Shown here one piece after another: positions 1-5,524 of a stretch of DNA of 5,524 nt. A program made the position numbers and the translations under genes. Numbering within the stretch: the first letter of the stretch is position 1; each line of letters opens with the position of its first letter. A model generated the notes under the pieces. It saw nothing but the letters and a program-made list of their open reading frames with translations. It had not been told where the DNA came from and did not search any database. The stretch comes from J088 sp003695505 [NCBI: Candidatus Dadabacteria bacterium] (lineage in GTDB: Bacteria > J088): the NCBI GenBank assembly GCA_003695505.1, contig RFIY01000289.1, positions 1-5,524 on the forward strand, in the 5' to 3' direction.

Positions 1-2
1 AC

Positions 3-434
3 CTGTTCGTGATGGCGCGCACCGACGACATCATCAATGTTGCCGGGCACAGGTTCTCGACAGGTGGTTTCGAGGAAATCATCGCCAATCACCCCGATGT
101 CGCCGAATGCGCCGTCATCGGGGTACGTGACGCGGTCAAGGGGCAGATCCCCGTCGCATTCGTCGTCCTGAATGCCGGGGTTGCGCGCGACGAAGCTACC
201 GTGGCGTCCGAAGTCGCCGGGCTGGTCCGCGAGTCGTTCGGGGCCGTCGCGTCGCTGCGTACGGTACTGGTCGTGCAGCGGCTGCCAAAAACGCGTTCGG
301 GCAAAGTGTTGCGCGGCACGATGAGGCGCATCGCGGATCAGGATGCCTGGACGATGCCGGCGACGATCGACGATCCGGCGATTCTCTCAGAAATCGAAAC
401 CGCGTTGCAGCGAGCGGGCATCGGCAACGGATGA
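3..434 (+). CDS. prpE: Propionyl-CoA synthetase-like acyl-CoA synthetase, C-terminal part (5' truncated by window edge)
   Basis: This is the C-terminal lid domain of an AMP-forming acyl-CoA synthetase, an enzyme that activates a short carboxylic acid (propionate in the PrpE/ACSS3 group) to its CoA thioester through an acyl-adenylate in the cytoplasm. The reading frame is open from base 3, and the in-frame ATG at 12 is internal to the family's hinge motif (LFVMARTDDIINVAGHR), so the true start lies outside the window. The hinge is followed by the sequence ECAVIGVRDAVKGQIPVAFV and then by RLPKTRSGKVLRG. The Lys of SGK (codon 303-305) is the catalytic adenylation lysine that is acetylated in regulated family members. 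The tail WTMPATIDDPAIL matches the C-terminal TIDDP signature of PrpE/ACSS3 and separates it from plain acetyl-CoA synthetase. Family membership is seen directly; propionate as substrate is inferred. It may be co-transcribed with the membrane pair 52 nt downstream, but no functional link is evident. Confidence 0.88.
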   Translation: MFVMARTDDIINVAGHRFSTGGFEEIIANHPDVAECAVIGVRDAVKGQIPVAFVVLNAGVARDEATVASEVAGLVRESFGAVASLRTVLVVQRLPKTRSGKVLRGTMRRIADQDAWTMPATIDDPAILSEIETALQRAGIGNG

Positions 435-473
435 ACCAGCGATCGCGTGCTGCTAGAGTATCCGCAGGCGAAG

Positions 474-485
474 AAAGGCAGGCGG
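474..485 (+). promoter_or_regulatory. Ribosome-binding site supporting the GTG start at 487
   Basis: The purine-rich segment AAAGGCAGGCGG lies just before the GTG at 487. Its AAAGG (474-478) is 8 nt from that codon, a good Shine-Dalgarno distance. The protein read from this GTG starts MKRFYELEL and runs into the first membrane helix, which supports this start. Confidence 0.6.
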
Positions 486-486
486 C

Positions 487-1446
487 GTGAAACGATTCTA
501 CGAACTGGAACTGATTCTGTATCTGGTGCTGCTGATGGCGGTGGCGCTGGGTATTTACGGCCTCGGACTCGCACCGGACATCTGGTTTCAGGCCCGGCAG
601 GATCCGACCTATATTATTTTTACGATCATGGCGATGTTCGTGGCCGGCAGCCTCTGGGTGATCGGAGAAATGATTCGCCTGCTCGGTCAGCATGGCGCAG
701 TGTCGCGTATCGTTCCTCATCTGAAAGACGTGATGTCGTTGCAGCTTGGTCCGAAGGAGCAGAAGACGCTGTTCGGGCAGATTCTGATTGGGTTGCAGAC
801 GGCCCACCAGATCAATCCGCTGCACGACATCGATTATCGGACCGAGATCGCCGAAGTCTGTAGTTCCGTCGATGCGCGGCACGCGAACATCCGCTTCATT
901 GCTCGTGTCATGCAGTTTCTCGGGGTGCTCGGTACGATGCTCGGCCTGATCATCGCACTCGGGGTCTTGTATCGCGACCTTTCGGCGGCGCAGGCTGATC
1001 TGCAGAATCAGATCGTCGCCGCAATCAAAAACAGTATGAGCGGTATGTACGCGGCCTACGCGACGTCGGTCGCCGGCCTGTTTTTCGGGTCGATCGTGCT
1101 GACTTATGGGACGACGTTGCTGGCCAATGCGCTCGAGCGCTTCGAACTTCGCGTGTCATCGATCTGCCGCCGTATCGTGGCGCCGCAACTGGCGGCCGCC
1201 GCGCCGGGCGAGGCGGCCGCTGGCGGCGCCGAGCTGGCGACGCGGCAACTGCAACAACTGCTGGAACTTTACCGTGCGCTGCACGACGGCACGACGAAGC
1301 AGCTCCAGGTCGCCGATGCGCAGCTCAGACAGCAGCAGGAACTGAACGCGCGTAGCGCCGCGATCGCAGCGCAGCTCGAACGGGTGGCCGAAACGCTTCA
1401 GCCGCTGGCGACTGCGGCAGGACGCCTGACCGGCAACGCGAAGTAA
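487..1446 (+). CDS. MotA/TolQ/ExbB-family proton-channel-like membrane protein with coiled-coil tail
   Basis: This 319-residue inner-membrane protein looks like the multi-helix subunit of a 5:2 ion-driven stator. Four hydrophobic segments are visible: about 9-29, 43-63, 138-161 and 186-212. The last two carry the family hallmarks: FLGVLGTMLGLI (144-155, with Thr150) and YATSVAGLFFGSIV (191-204, with Thr193 and Ser194). In characterised relatives these two helices line the ion pathway. A cytoplasmic loop of about 75 residues separates helices 2 and 3, a MotA-like layout (TolQ and ExbB have three helices). After helix 4 comes an Ala/Gly/Pro-rich linker (236-248) and a Gln/Leu-rich helical region likely to form a coiled coil (249-305), longer than in ExbB/TolQ and much shorter than the ZorA tail. 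The start is GTG. Its stop overlaps the next start by one base, so the two are surely translated together. Fold family is confident; the process it powers is unknown. A flagellar role is not supported by any neighbour. Confidence 0.82.
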   Translation: MKRFYELELILYLVLLMAVALGIYGLGLAPDIWFQARQDPTYIIFTIMAMFVAGSLWVIGEMIRLLGQHGAVSRIVPHLKDVMSLQLGPKEQKTLFGQILIGLQTAHQINPLHDIDYRTEIAEVCSSVDARHANIRFIARVMQFLGVLGTMLGLIIALGVLYRDLSAAQADLQNQIVAAIKNSMSGMYAAYATSVAGLFFGSIVLTYGTTLLANALERFELRVSSICRRIVAPQLAAAAPGEAAAGGAELATRQLQQLLELYRALHDGTTKQLQVADAQLRQQQELNARSAAIAAQLERVAETLQPLATAAGRLTGNAK

Positions 1447-2153
1447 TGGTTTCCCGTCGCAGGGCCGAAACAGACGAGAGTGAACTCTGGTCGGCGGTCT
1501 CCGACCTGTTCGGCGCCATTTCCCTGATTTTTCTGGTGCTGTTCCTGCTGGCAGCCGCCCTTGTCGGCGATCCCGACACGAGCAACGTCAAGGCGGAAAT
1601 CACGAAACTGAAGCGCCAGAATATCGTCCTGCTCGACGAGGTCGAGCGCCTGCAGAAAGAGCTCGATCGGCGCCGTTCCGAGACGAAGACCCATTCGAAC
1701 GAAGGCGTCATCGCGCTGTCGTCGATCGACTGGGCGATCATCCTGTCAACAAAGCTCGCCGATCCAGATACTGTACGCTACGAACTACAGGTCATTGATC
1801 CGGCCGGCGGTCAGATTACGCCGACAAAGGATCGCAGCGACCTGCTGAGCAATCGCGGCGCAAGCTGGGCATCTGCCGGGGCCGAGCAGATCATTGCGCA
1901 CGATCGCCCCCGCGACCGGCCGCGCTCGGCATCGGCCGGAGACTACACGGTTCGACTGACCTGGCAGAAGGGCAACGGACGCACGGATACGGTAACGATT
2001 CGGCTGGTGACGTTGACGGATGAAGGAAGGCTCAAGACGGTCCACCAGCGGCAGATGACATTTTCACGCGCGCAACCGCTTGAGCAGACCATCGATGTCT
2101 TTGCATTCAAGGTTGATAACAAGGGCCGTGTCCGTGAGGCCTTCGACCTGTGA
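1446..2153 (+). CDS. MotB/ExbD/ZorB-like single-helix partner with coiled coil and unassigned beta-rich C-terminal domain
   Basis: This 235-residue protein has a short charged N-terminus and one membrane helix (about 20-40) preceded by WSAVSDLFGAIS. Asp20 (codon 1503-1505) sits at the helix entrance, where MotB, ExbD, TolR and ZorB carry their essential proton-binding aspartate. A coiled coil follows at about 48-77 with an unbroken heptad core: I52, L55, N59, L62, V66, L69, L73. The remaining 140 or so residues, expected in the periplasm, alternate hydrophobic and polar residues as in a beta-sandwich (for example YTVRLTW at 167-173 and TVTIRLVTL at 182-190) and contain an Arg/Pro-rich loop (152-160). 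I see no OmpA-like peptidoglycan-binding motif, unlike MotB and ZorB. The ATG overlaps the upstream TAA as TAATG, with only a weak ribosome-binding site, which implies translational coupling and fits a fixed-ratio complex. The partner role is inferred from topology, Asp20 and position; the C-terminal domain is unrecognised. Confidence 0.72.
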   Translation: MVSRRRAETDESELWSAVSDLFGAISLIFLVLFLLAAALVGDPDTSNVKAEITKLKRQNIVLLDEVERLQKELDRRRSETKTHSNEGVIALSSIDWAIILSTKLADPDTVRYELQVIDPAGGQITPTKDRSDLLSNRGASWASAGAEQIIAHDRPRDRPRSASAGDYTVRLTWQKGNGRTDTVTIRLVTLTDEGRLKTVHQRQMTFSRAQPLEQTIDVFAFKVDNKGRVREAFDL

Positions 2154-2174
2154 ACAGGGTCTGGTAGCCCGCCG

Positions 2175-2203
2175 TTTTCGCTTTGCGTGGTATCCTGTAA
2201 TAT
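2175..2203 (+). promoter_or_regulatory. Possible sigma70-type promoter upstream of mnmA
   Basis: The 77-nt gap before mnmA contains an AT-rich island unusual for this window. TAATAT (2198-2203) matches the -10 consensus at four of six bases, and TTTTCG (2175-2180), 17 nt upstream, matches the -35 at three of six. A transcript from here would have a leader of about 20 nt. It is the best place in the window for a promoter of the mnmA-mtaB-rnc-era run, but the match is weak and read-through from upstream is equally possible. Confidence 0.3.
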
Positions 2204-2230
2204 TGTCGCAGTCCCGGGAAAAACAGTCTG

Positions 2231-3316
2231 ATGCCAAAGGAAAAAATGCGAGTAGCGGTCGCGATGAGCGGCGGTGTGGACAGTTCTGTCGCCGCATTGC
2301 TGTTGCATGAGCAGGGCGTCGAGGTCGTGGGCATGAGCATGCACCTCTACAACCTCGATCTGCCGGATACGGCGAAATTCGATACCTGCTGCAGTCTTGA
2401 AGATCTCGACCAGGCAAGGCGGGTCGCCGAGGACGTCGGTTTTCCGCACTATGTGGTCGATTACACGGTCGGCTTCGAGGAGGCGGTCGTTCGCCCCTTC
2501 ATCGAGGCCTACGCAAGCGGGCTGACGCCGAATCCCTGTGTCTGGTGCAATGATCGCGTCAAGTTCCAGCCGTTGCTCGAACACGCGCAAAAACTTGGTT
2601 GCACACATCTGGCCACGGGCCACTATGCACGCATCGTCGAACACGCCGGTCGGCTTGAACTGCGTCGGCCAGCCGATCGCCAGAAGGATCAGACTTATTT
2701 CCTGTTCAGTCTGGACGAATCCCAGCTCGCACAGACGCTGTTTCCCCTCGGCGATCTGACCAAGGCGCAGGTGCGGGAGCGGGCGAAGGCGGCGGGGCTG
2801 GTGACCGCGGGCAAGCCGGAGTCTCAGGATATCTGTTTTATTCCCGATGGGGACATCGTGAACTTTCTCGAAGCGGAGATCGAAACGACGACGCCCGGGC
2901 GGATCATCCGCCGCGATGGCGAGGTTCTTGGCGAGCACGAGGGGATTCATCGCTATACGATCGGGCAGCGCCGCGGTCTCGGCGTCAGTTACGCAGAACC
3001 GCTGTACGTCAGCGAGCTTCGACCGGACAGCGGCGATGTCGTCGTATCGACCCGGGACGAGCTCGGGCGCGATGGTGCGCGCGTCGGCGACGTGCGCTGG
3101 GTCAACGGACGGCCGGACGGACCAGTGTCCTGTGCCGTCCAGGTGCGTTATCGTAGTCGGCCCGTGCCGGCGACGGTTGAACCGGTTGGCGAACGTGCGA
3201 TGGTCTGGTTCGAAGACGGCCTAACCGAGGTCGTCTCTCCGGGGCAGGCCTGCGTGTTTTATGACGGCGACCGGGTGCTTGGTGGTGGCTGGATCGAAGC
3301 GGGGCTGGACCGATGA
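2231..3316 (+). CDS. mnmA: tRNA-specific 2-thiouridylase MnmA
   Basis: MnmA uses ATP to adenylate U34 of tRNA-Lys, -Glu and -Gln and replaces its 2-oxygen with sulfur, in the cytoplasm. The 361-residue length is close to the E. coli enzyme. The N-terminal PP-loop is MSGGVDSS (12-19), followed by ATGHY (128-132) and KDQTYFLF, with SQDICF around the second conserved cysteine. The C-terminal beta-barrel ends with the family motif SPGQACVFYDGD. Cys106, in NPCVWCN, aligns with E. coli Cys102, and Cys202 aligns with Cys199. Cys103 occupies the position of E. coli Asp99, giving a CxxC plus C arrangement. A second in-frame ATG at 2246 has a nearer ribosome-binding site (AAAGGA, 2236-2241) and would give a protein beginning MRVAVAMSGG; the longer start at 2231 has only a distant GGGA. 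The stop overlaps the mtaB start as ATGA. Identity is certain; the exact start is not. Confidence 0.97.
   Translation: MPKEKMRVAVAMSGGVDSSVAALLLHEQGVEVVGMSMHLYNLDLPDTAKFDTCCSLEDLDQARRVAEDVGFPHYVVDYTVGFEEAVVRPFIEAYASGLTPNPCVWCNDRVKFQPLLEHAQKLGCTHLATGHYARIVEHAGRLELRRPADRQKDQTYFLFSLDESQLAQTLFPLGDLTKAQVRERAKAAGLVTAGKPESQDICFIPDGDIVNFLEAEIETTTPGRIIRRDGEVLGEHEGIHRYTIGQRRGLGVSYAEPLYVSELRPDSGDVVVSTRDELGRDGARVGDVRWVNGRPDGPVSCAVQVRYRSRPVPATVEPVGERAMVWFEDGLTEVVSPGQACVFYDGDRVLGGGWIEAGLDR
2236..2241 (+). promoter_or_regulatory. Ribosome-binding site pointing to an alternative mnmA start at 2246
   Basis: AAAGGA lies 4 nt before the ATG at 2246, inside the first codons of the longer reading. The spacing is short but the match is better than anything before 2231, so the shorter 356-residue protein is a real possibility. 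Confidence 0.4.
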
Positions 3317-4611
3317 AGCAACGCGTCGCCTTTTTGACGCTCGGATGCCGGGCGAACCAGTTCGATACCGCGTCGATCAGCGATGCGGTCGAGCACGATA
3401 CCGAGCTGGTCGATTTCGAGGATGAGGCGGACGTCTATGTCATCAATACCTGTACGGTGACGCACCGCGCCGATGCGAACGCCCGCAATCTGATCCGCAA
3501 GGCGCGTCGGCGCAATCCCGATGCAAAGGTCATCGTGACGGGGTGTATGGCCCAGACGCAGCCGGACGCCGTGGCCGCGATCGATGGCGTTGATCTCGTC
3601 GTCGGCAACAGTCACAAGGACCGCCTGCCCGAACTGCTCGTCGATCCAGAGCGAATCACCCATGCGCCCCGTATTGCAGTCAAAAAACTCGGCTTCAAAA
3701 GGCAGATCCCGGATTTGCCGAAAATTTCGCGCATGCAGGACAAGACACGGGCATTCGTCAAGATCCAGGATGGCTGCGATTACTCCTGCACGTTCTGCAT
3801 CATCACGATTGCACGCGGCGCAAATGCGTCCCTGTCCGTGGATGACCTCGTCGATCAGGTGAGGCGACTCGGGGACGCCGGATTCCACGAGGTCGTACTG
3901 ACCGGCGTGCAGATTGGTCGTTACGGGCACGACCTGGAACCGCGAACGACGCTCGTCGATGCCTTGAGACGCCTGCTCGACGAGACGGATATGCCGCGAA
4001 TCCGCCTGTCGTCGATCGACCCGCGCGAGGTTGGTGATGACCTGATTGCGCTGATGGCGGACAATCCCCGAATCTGTCCGCATCTGCACATCCCGATCCA
4101 GAGCGGCGATGATGCGATTCTGCTGCTGATGAAACGCAACCATGATCGGGCCTTCATGCGCGACCTGTTCGGACGGATCCGCGACCAGATTCCAGACGTG
4201 ATGATCGGCTCGGATGTGATCGTTGGCTTCCCCGGCGAAGGTCCGAGCGAATTCGACATGACGATCGATTTCGTTGAACAGTGGATCGATCATGTCCATG
4301 TCTTTTCGTACAGTGACCGCCCCGGGACGGTGGCGTCGGGTATGGACGACAAGGTCCCGCCGGAGGTGATCGCGCGGCGGTCGCAAGTGTTGCGCGACAT
4401 CGGGCAGCGAAAACGAATGGCCTTCGGCCAGCGGCTGGTCGGACGCGTCGAGCAGGTTCTGACCGAGTCGCGCCCGACCGACGACGGATTGCTTGCCTAT
4501 ACGGTGCATTACATGCCGGTGACCGTGCGCGGGGACGTCGAACCGAATCGTCTGGTCGATGTATCGATTGACATCGAAGGAGAACAGCTTGTCGGCGCCA
4601 TCGCCAGATAG
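3313..4611 (+). CDS. mtaB: tRNA (N6-threonylcarbamoyladenosine(37)-C2)-methylthiotransferase MtaB
   Basis: MtaB is a radical-SAM enzyme that converts t6A37 to ms2t6A37 in tRNAs reading ANN codons, using two iron-sulfur clusters. The N-terminal UPF0004 domain has its three cluster cysteines: Cys12 in LGCRANQFD, Cys47 in NTCTVT and Cys78 in TGCMAQ. The radical-SAM triad is CxxxCxxC at 155, 159 and 162 (DGCDYSCTFCII). Further landmarks are HLHIPIQSGDD, SDVIVGFPGE and SYSDRPGT, and the C-terminal 60 or so residues fit a TRAM-like RNA-binding domain. The LGCRxNQ opening and PGT motif favour MtaB over MiaB and RimO, which carry LGCxKN. One oddity is CIITIARG where the family usually has CIIPxxRG. 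The ATG overlaps the mnmA stop by 4 nt, so the two are coupled. The 432-residue length is normal. Confidence 0.95.
   Translation: MKQRVAFLTLGCRANQFDTASISDAVEHDTELVDFEDEADVYVINTCTVTHRADANARNLIRKARRRNPDAKVIVTGCMAQTQPDAVAAIDGVDLVVGNSHKDRLPELLVDPERITHAPRIAVKKLGFKRQIPDLPKISRMQDKTRAFVKIQDGCDYSCTFCIITIARGANASLSVDDLVDQVRRLGDAGFHEVVLTGVQIGRYGHDLEPRTTLVDALRRLLDETDMPRIRLSSIDPREVGDDLIALMADNPRICPHLHIPIQSGDDAILLLMKRNHDRAFMRDLFGRIRDQIPDVMIGSDVIVGFPGEGPSEFDMTIDFVEQWIDHVHVFSYSDRPGTVASGMDDKVPPEVIARRSQVLRDIGQRKRMAFGQRLVGRVEQVLTESRPTDDGLLAYTVHYMPVTVRGDVEPNRLVDVSIDIEGEQLVGAIAR
4577..4583 (+). promoter_or_regulatory. Strong ribosome-binding site deciding the rnc start
   Basis: AAGGAGA lies within the last codons of mtaB, 5 nt before TTG at 4589. 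It is the best Shine-Dalgarno match in the window and the main reason for preferring TTG over the upstream in-frame ATG at 4559, which has no such site. Confidence 0.75.
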
Positions 4612-5299
4612 CGATCCGATCGAGGCGCTGGCGGCTCGCTTTGGCGTCACACCAATCGACGCCGAGCTGTGGTGGCAGGCGCTGACGCACCCCAGTTACG
4701 CGAACGAGGTGCCTGGCAGCAAGCACTATGAGCGACTGGAATTCCTCGGCGATGCAATTCTTGGCGCGTTGGTGGCCGACGAGTTGTACCGGCGCCGGCC
4801 CGACGCACCGCCCGGCGAACTGACGTTTTTGCGCAGCGTGCTGATCCGGCGTGAGACGCTGGCAGACTGGGCCGAGGGCGTTGGACTGCGCGACCTGGTA
4901 CGCGTCGGACGTAGTGCGCGGGGATTCGATGCCGTCGGCTGGCGAACGGTGCTGGCCGATGTGTTCGAGGCATTGCTCGGCGTCATCTGGCTCGAACACG
5001 GACTCGAACCGGTGCAGGCATTCGTCCGCAAGACCGTGGTCGATCGCATTCCGTCGTACGCCGATGCCCGTCGAGAACTCGAACCGAAGAACGTCCTGCA
5101 GGAGAGGCTTGCCAGCGACGGCAGTGAGGTCGCTTATCGGGTCGTTCACCAGGATGAACACGGCGTGACCGTTACCGTGAGCTGGCCGGGCGGCGAGGCC
5201 AGCGCGACCGCCCGCAGCAAGCGCGAAGCTGCGGTCGAGGCTGCTCGCCGTGCGCTCGACGCCATTGATGCGGAATCTGGGGCAGGTGCGCATGCGTAG
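4589..5299 (+). CDS. rnc: Ribonuclease III
   Basis: RNase III is a dimeric, Mg-dependent endonuclease that cuts double-stranded RNA, releasing pre-16S and pre-23S rRNA and processing some mRNAs. Read from TTG at 4589 the protein is 236 residues (E. coli 226); the 10 extra codons back to ATG 4559 seem spurious. The nuclease domain spans about 10-155 with the signature ERLEFLGDA (48-56) and catalytic-site residues Glu48, Glu51, Asp55, Asp124 and Glu127, equivalent to E. coli 38, 41, 45, 114 and 117. The dsRNA-binding domain spans about 164-227, with PKNVLQERL and the [14 protein letters not shown] helix. Oddities are Pro75 where E. coli has Glu65 (APPGEL), loss of the usual GG before the ADxxEALLG helix, and ATARSKRE where the family has GxGxSKKxA. 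The start overlaps mtaB by 23 nt and the end overlaps era by 8 nt. Function is probably intact because the core metal ligands are present. Confidence 0.95.
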   Translation: MSAPSPDSDPIEALAARFGVTPIDAELWWQALTHPSYANEVPGSKHYERLEFLGDAILGALVADELYRRRPDAPPGELTFLRSVLIRRETLADWAEGVGLRDLVRVGRSARGFDAVGWRTVLADVFEALLGVIWLEHGLEPVQAFVRKTVVDRIPSYADARRELEPKNVLQERLASDGSEVAYRVVHQDEHGVTVTVSWPGGEASATARSKREAAVEAARRALDAIDAESGAGAHA

Positions 5300-5524
5300 C
5301 GGTTTTTGCGCCATTGTCGGTCGTCCGAATGTCGGCAAGAGTACGCTGACGAACCGCATCGTCGGTCTCGATATCGCCGCTGTCAGTGCACGACCGCAGA
5401 CAACGTGGCATCAGATTCGCGGTATCTATACGGACGATGCGCGCGGGCAGGTCATTTTCGTTGATACGCCGGGCGTCCATGCCGCGCTCGATACGCTGAA
5501 TCAGGCGCTCGTCGCCAACGCCGC
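5292..5524 (+). CDS. era: GTPase Era, N-terminal part (3' truncated by window edge)
   Basis: Era is an essential GTPase that binds the 3' end of 16S rRNA and helps mature the 30S subunit. Only the first 77 codons are present. The P-loop GRPNVGKS spans residues 10-17, the switch I motif PQTTWHQI 35-42, and the switch II motif DTPG 58-61. The KH RNA-binding domain lies beyond the edge. Position directly after rnc is the classic bacterial arrangement. Two departures from the common Era pattern are Trp39, where QTTR is usual, and HAALDTLNQ after DTPGV, where HKP-type residues are common. ATG at 5292 overlaps the rnc end by 8 nt with AGG 5 nt upstream; an in-frame GTG at 5286 is an alternative. 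The G-domain motifs plus neighbour make Era far likelier than another TRAFAC GTPase such as Der or MnmE. Confidence 0.93.
   Translation, partial: MRSGFCAIVGRPNVGKSTLTNRIVGLDIAAVSARPQTTWHQIRGIYTDDARGQVIFVDTPGVHAALDTLNQALVANA

Noticed and set aside
12-434. Short independent protein starting at ATG 12
   Set aside because: The frame is open upstream and codons 3-11 (Leu-Phe-Val) continue the acyl-CoA synthetase hinge motif, so this is the end of a longer gene.
439-446. GCGATCGC palindrome between prpE and the membrane pair
   Set aside because: An 8-base GC-rich palindrome is expected by chance here. It recurs within coding sequence near 1360 and shows no array, so neither an operator nor a HIP1-like signal is supported.
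447-863. + strand frame of 138 codons overlapping the MotA-like gene
   Set aside because: It is out of frame with the well-supported membrane protein, lacks any recognisable motif and is explained as a shadow.
487-2153. Complete Zorya defence system
   Set aside because: The pair is ZorAB-like in topology only. The long ZorA tail and the ZorB peptidoglycan-binding domain are missing, and no ZorC, ZorD or ZorE gene follows; housekeeping genes do.
487-2153. Flagellar MotA/MotB stator
   Set aside because: The second protein has no OmpA-like domain, the first has an added coiled-coil tail, and there is no chemotaxis or flagellar gene in the window.
2154-2180. Possible terminator after the membrane pair (GGG ... 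CCC followed by GTTTTC)
   Set aside because: The stem is only three base pairs with an eight-base loop and there is no true U-tract, so it cannot be called a terminator.
3259-4650. Long open frame on the - strand (463 codons) opposite mtaB
   Set aside because: It mirrors the codon bias of mtaB, its translation is rich in His, Arg and Asp with no recognisable domain, and the + strand has an unambiguous MtaB. The same applies to the - strand frames at 1943-2950 and 4154-5359.

Overview
The window is a GC-rich, densely coded bacterial segment (roughly 60% G+C by eye) with every gene on the + strand. Codons end mostly in G or C, gene junctions overlap, and a PrpE-type acyl-CoA synthetase sits beside tRNA-modification and RNA-maturation genes. 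This suggests a proteobacterium. The CxxC-type MnmA, the presence of MtaB and the order mnmA-mtaB-rnc-era would fit a lineage formerly called deltaproteobacterial, but that placement is a weak inference.

Layout. Bases 3-434 are the C-terminal end of a propionyl-CoA synthetase-like (PrpE/ACSS3 family) enzyme, cut by the left edge. After a 52-nt gap comes a two-gene cassette (487-1446 and 1446-2153, joined by a TAATG overlap). It encodes a MotA/TolQ/ExbB-type four-helix channel subunit and a single-helix partner with a membrane-entry aspartate, a very regular coiled coil and a beta-rich C-terminal domain of no recognised family. After a 77-nt gap with a possible promoter, a tightly overlapping run begins: mnmA (tRNA 2-thiouridylase), mtaB (tRNA methylthiotransferase), rnc (RNase III) and the start of era (ribosome-assembly GTPase), cut by the right edge.

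How the genes work together. MnmA and MtaB modify positions 34 and 37 of the anticodon loop, and tRNA-Lys(UUU) is a shared substrate in bacteria that have both. RNase III and Era process rRNA and assemble the 30S subunit. The 3' half therefore looks like one translation-apparatus operon. The membrane pair upstream is functionally unrelated to it and is the least explained part of the window. It resembles the stator units of ion-driven 5:2 motors (MotAB, ExbBD, TolQR, ZorAB) but lacks the usual OmpA-like peptidoglycan-binding domain, and no partner gene that would reveal its job is present.

Other points of interest are a proline in RNase III where E. coli has Glu65, a three-cysteine MnmA active site, and a TTG start for rnc set by a strong ribosome-binding site inside the mtaB end. 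No RNA genes, mobile elements, CRISPR arrays or convincing terminators were seen. No non-coding stretch exceeds 80 bases.
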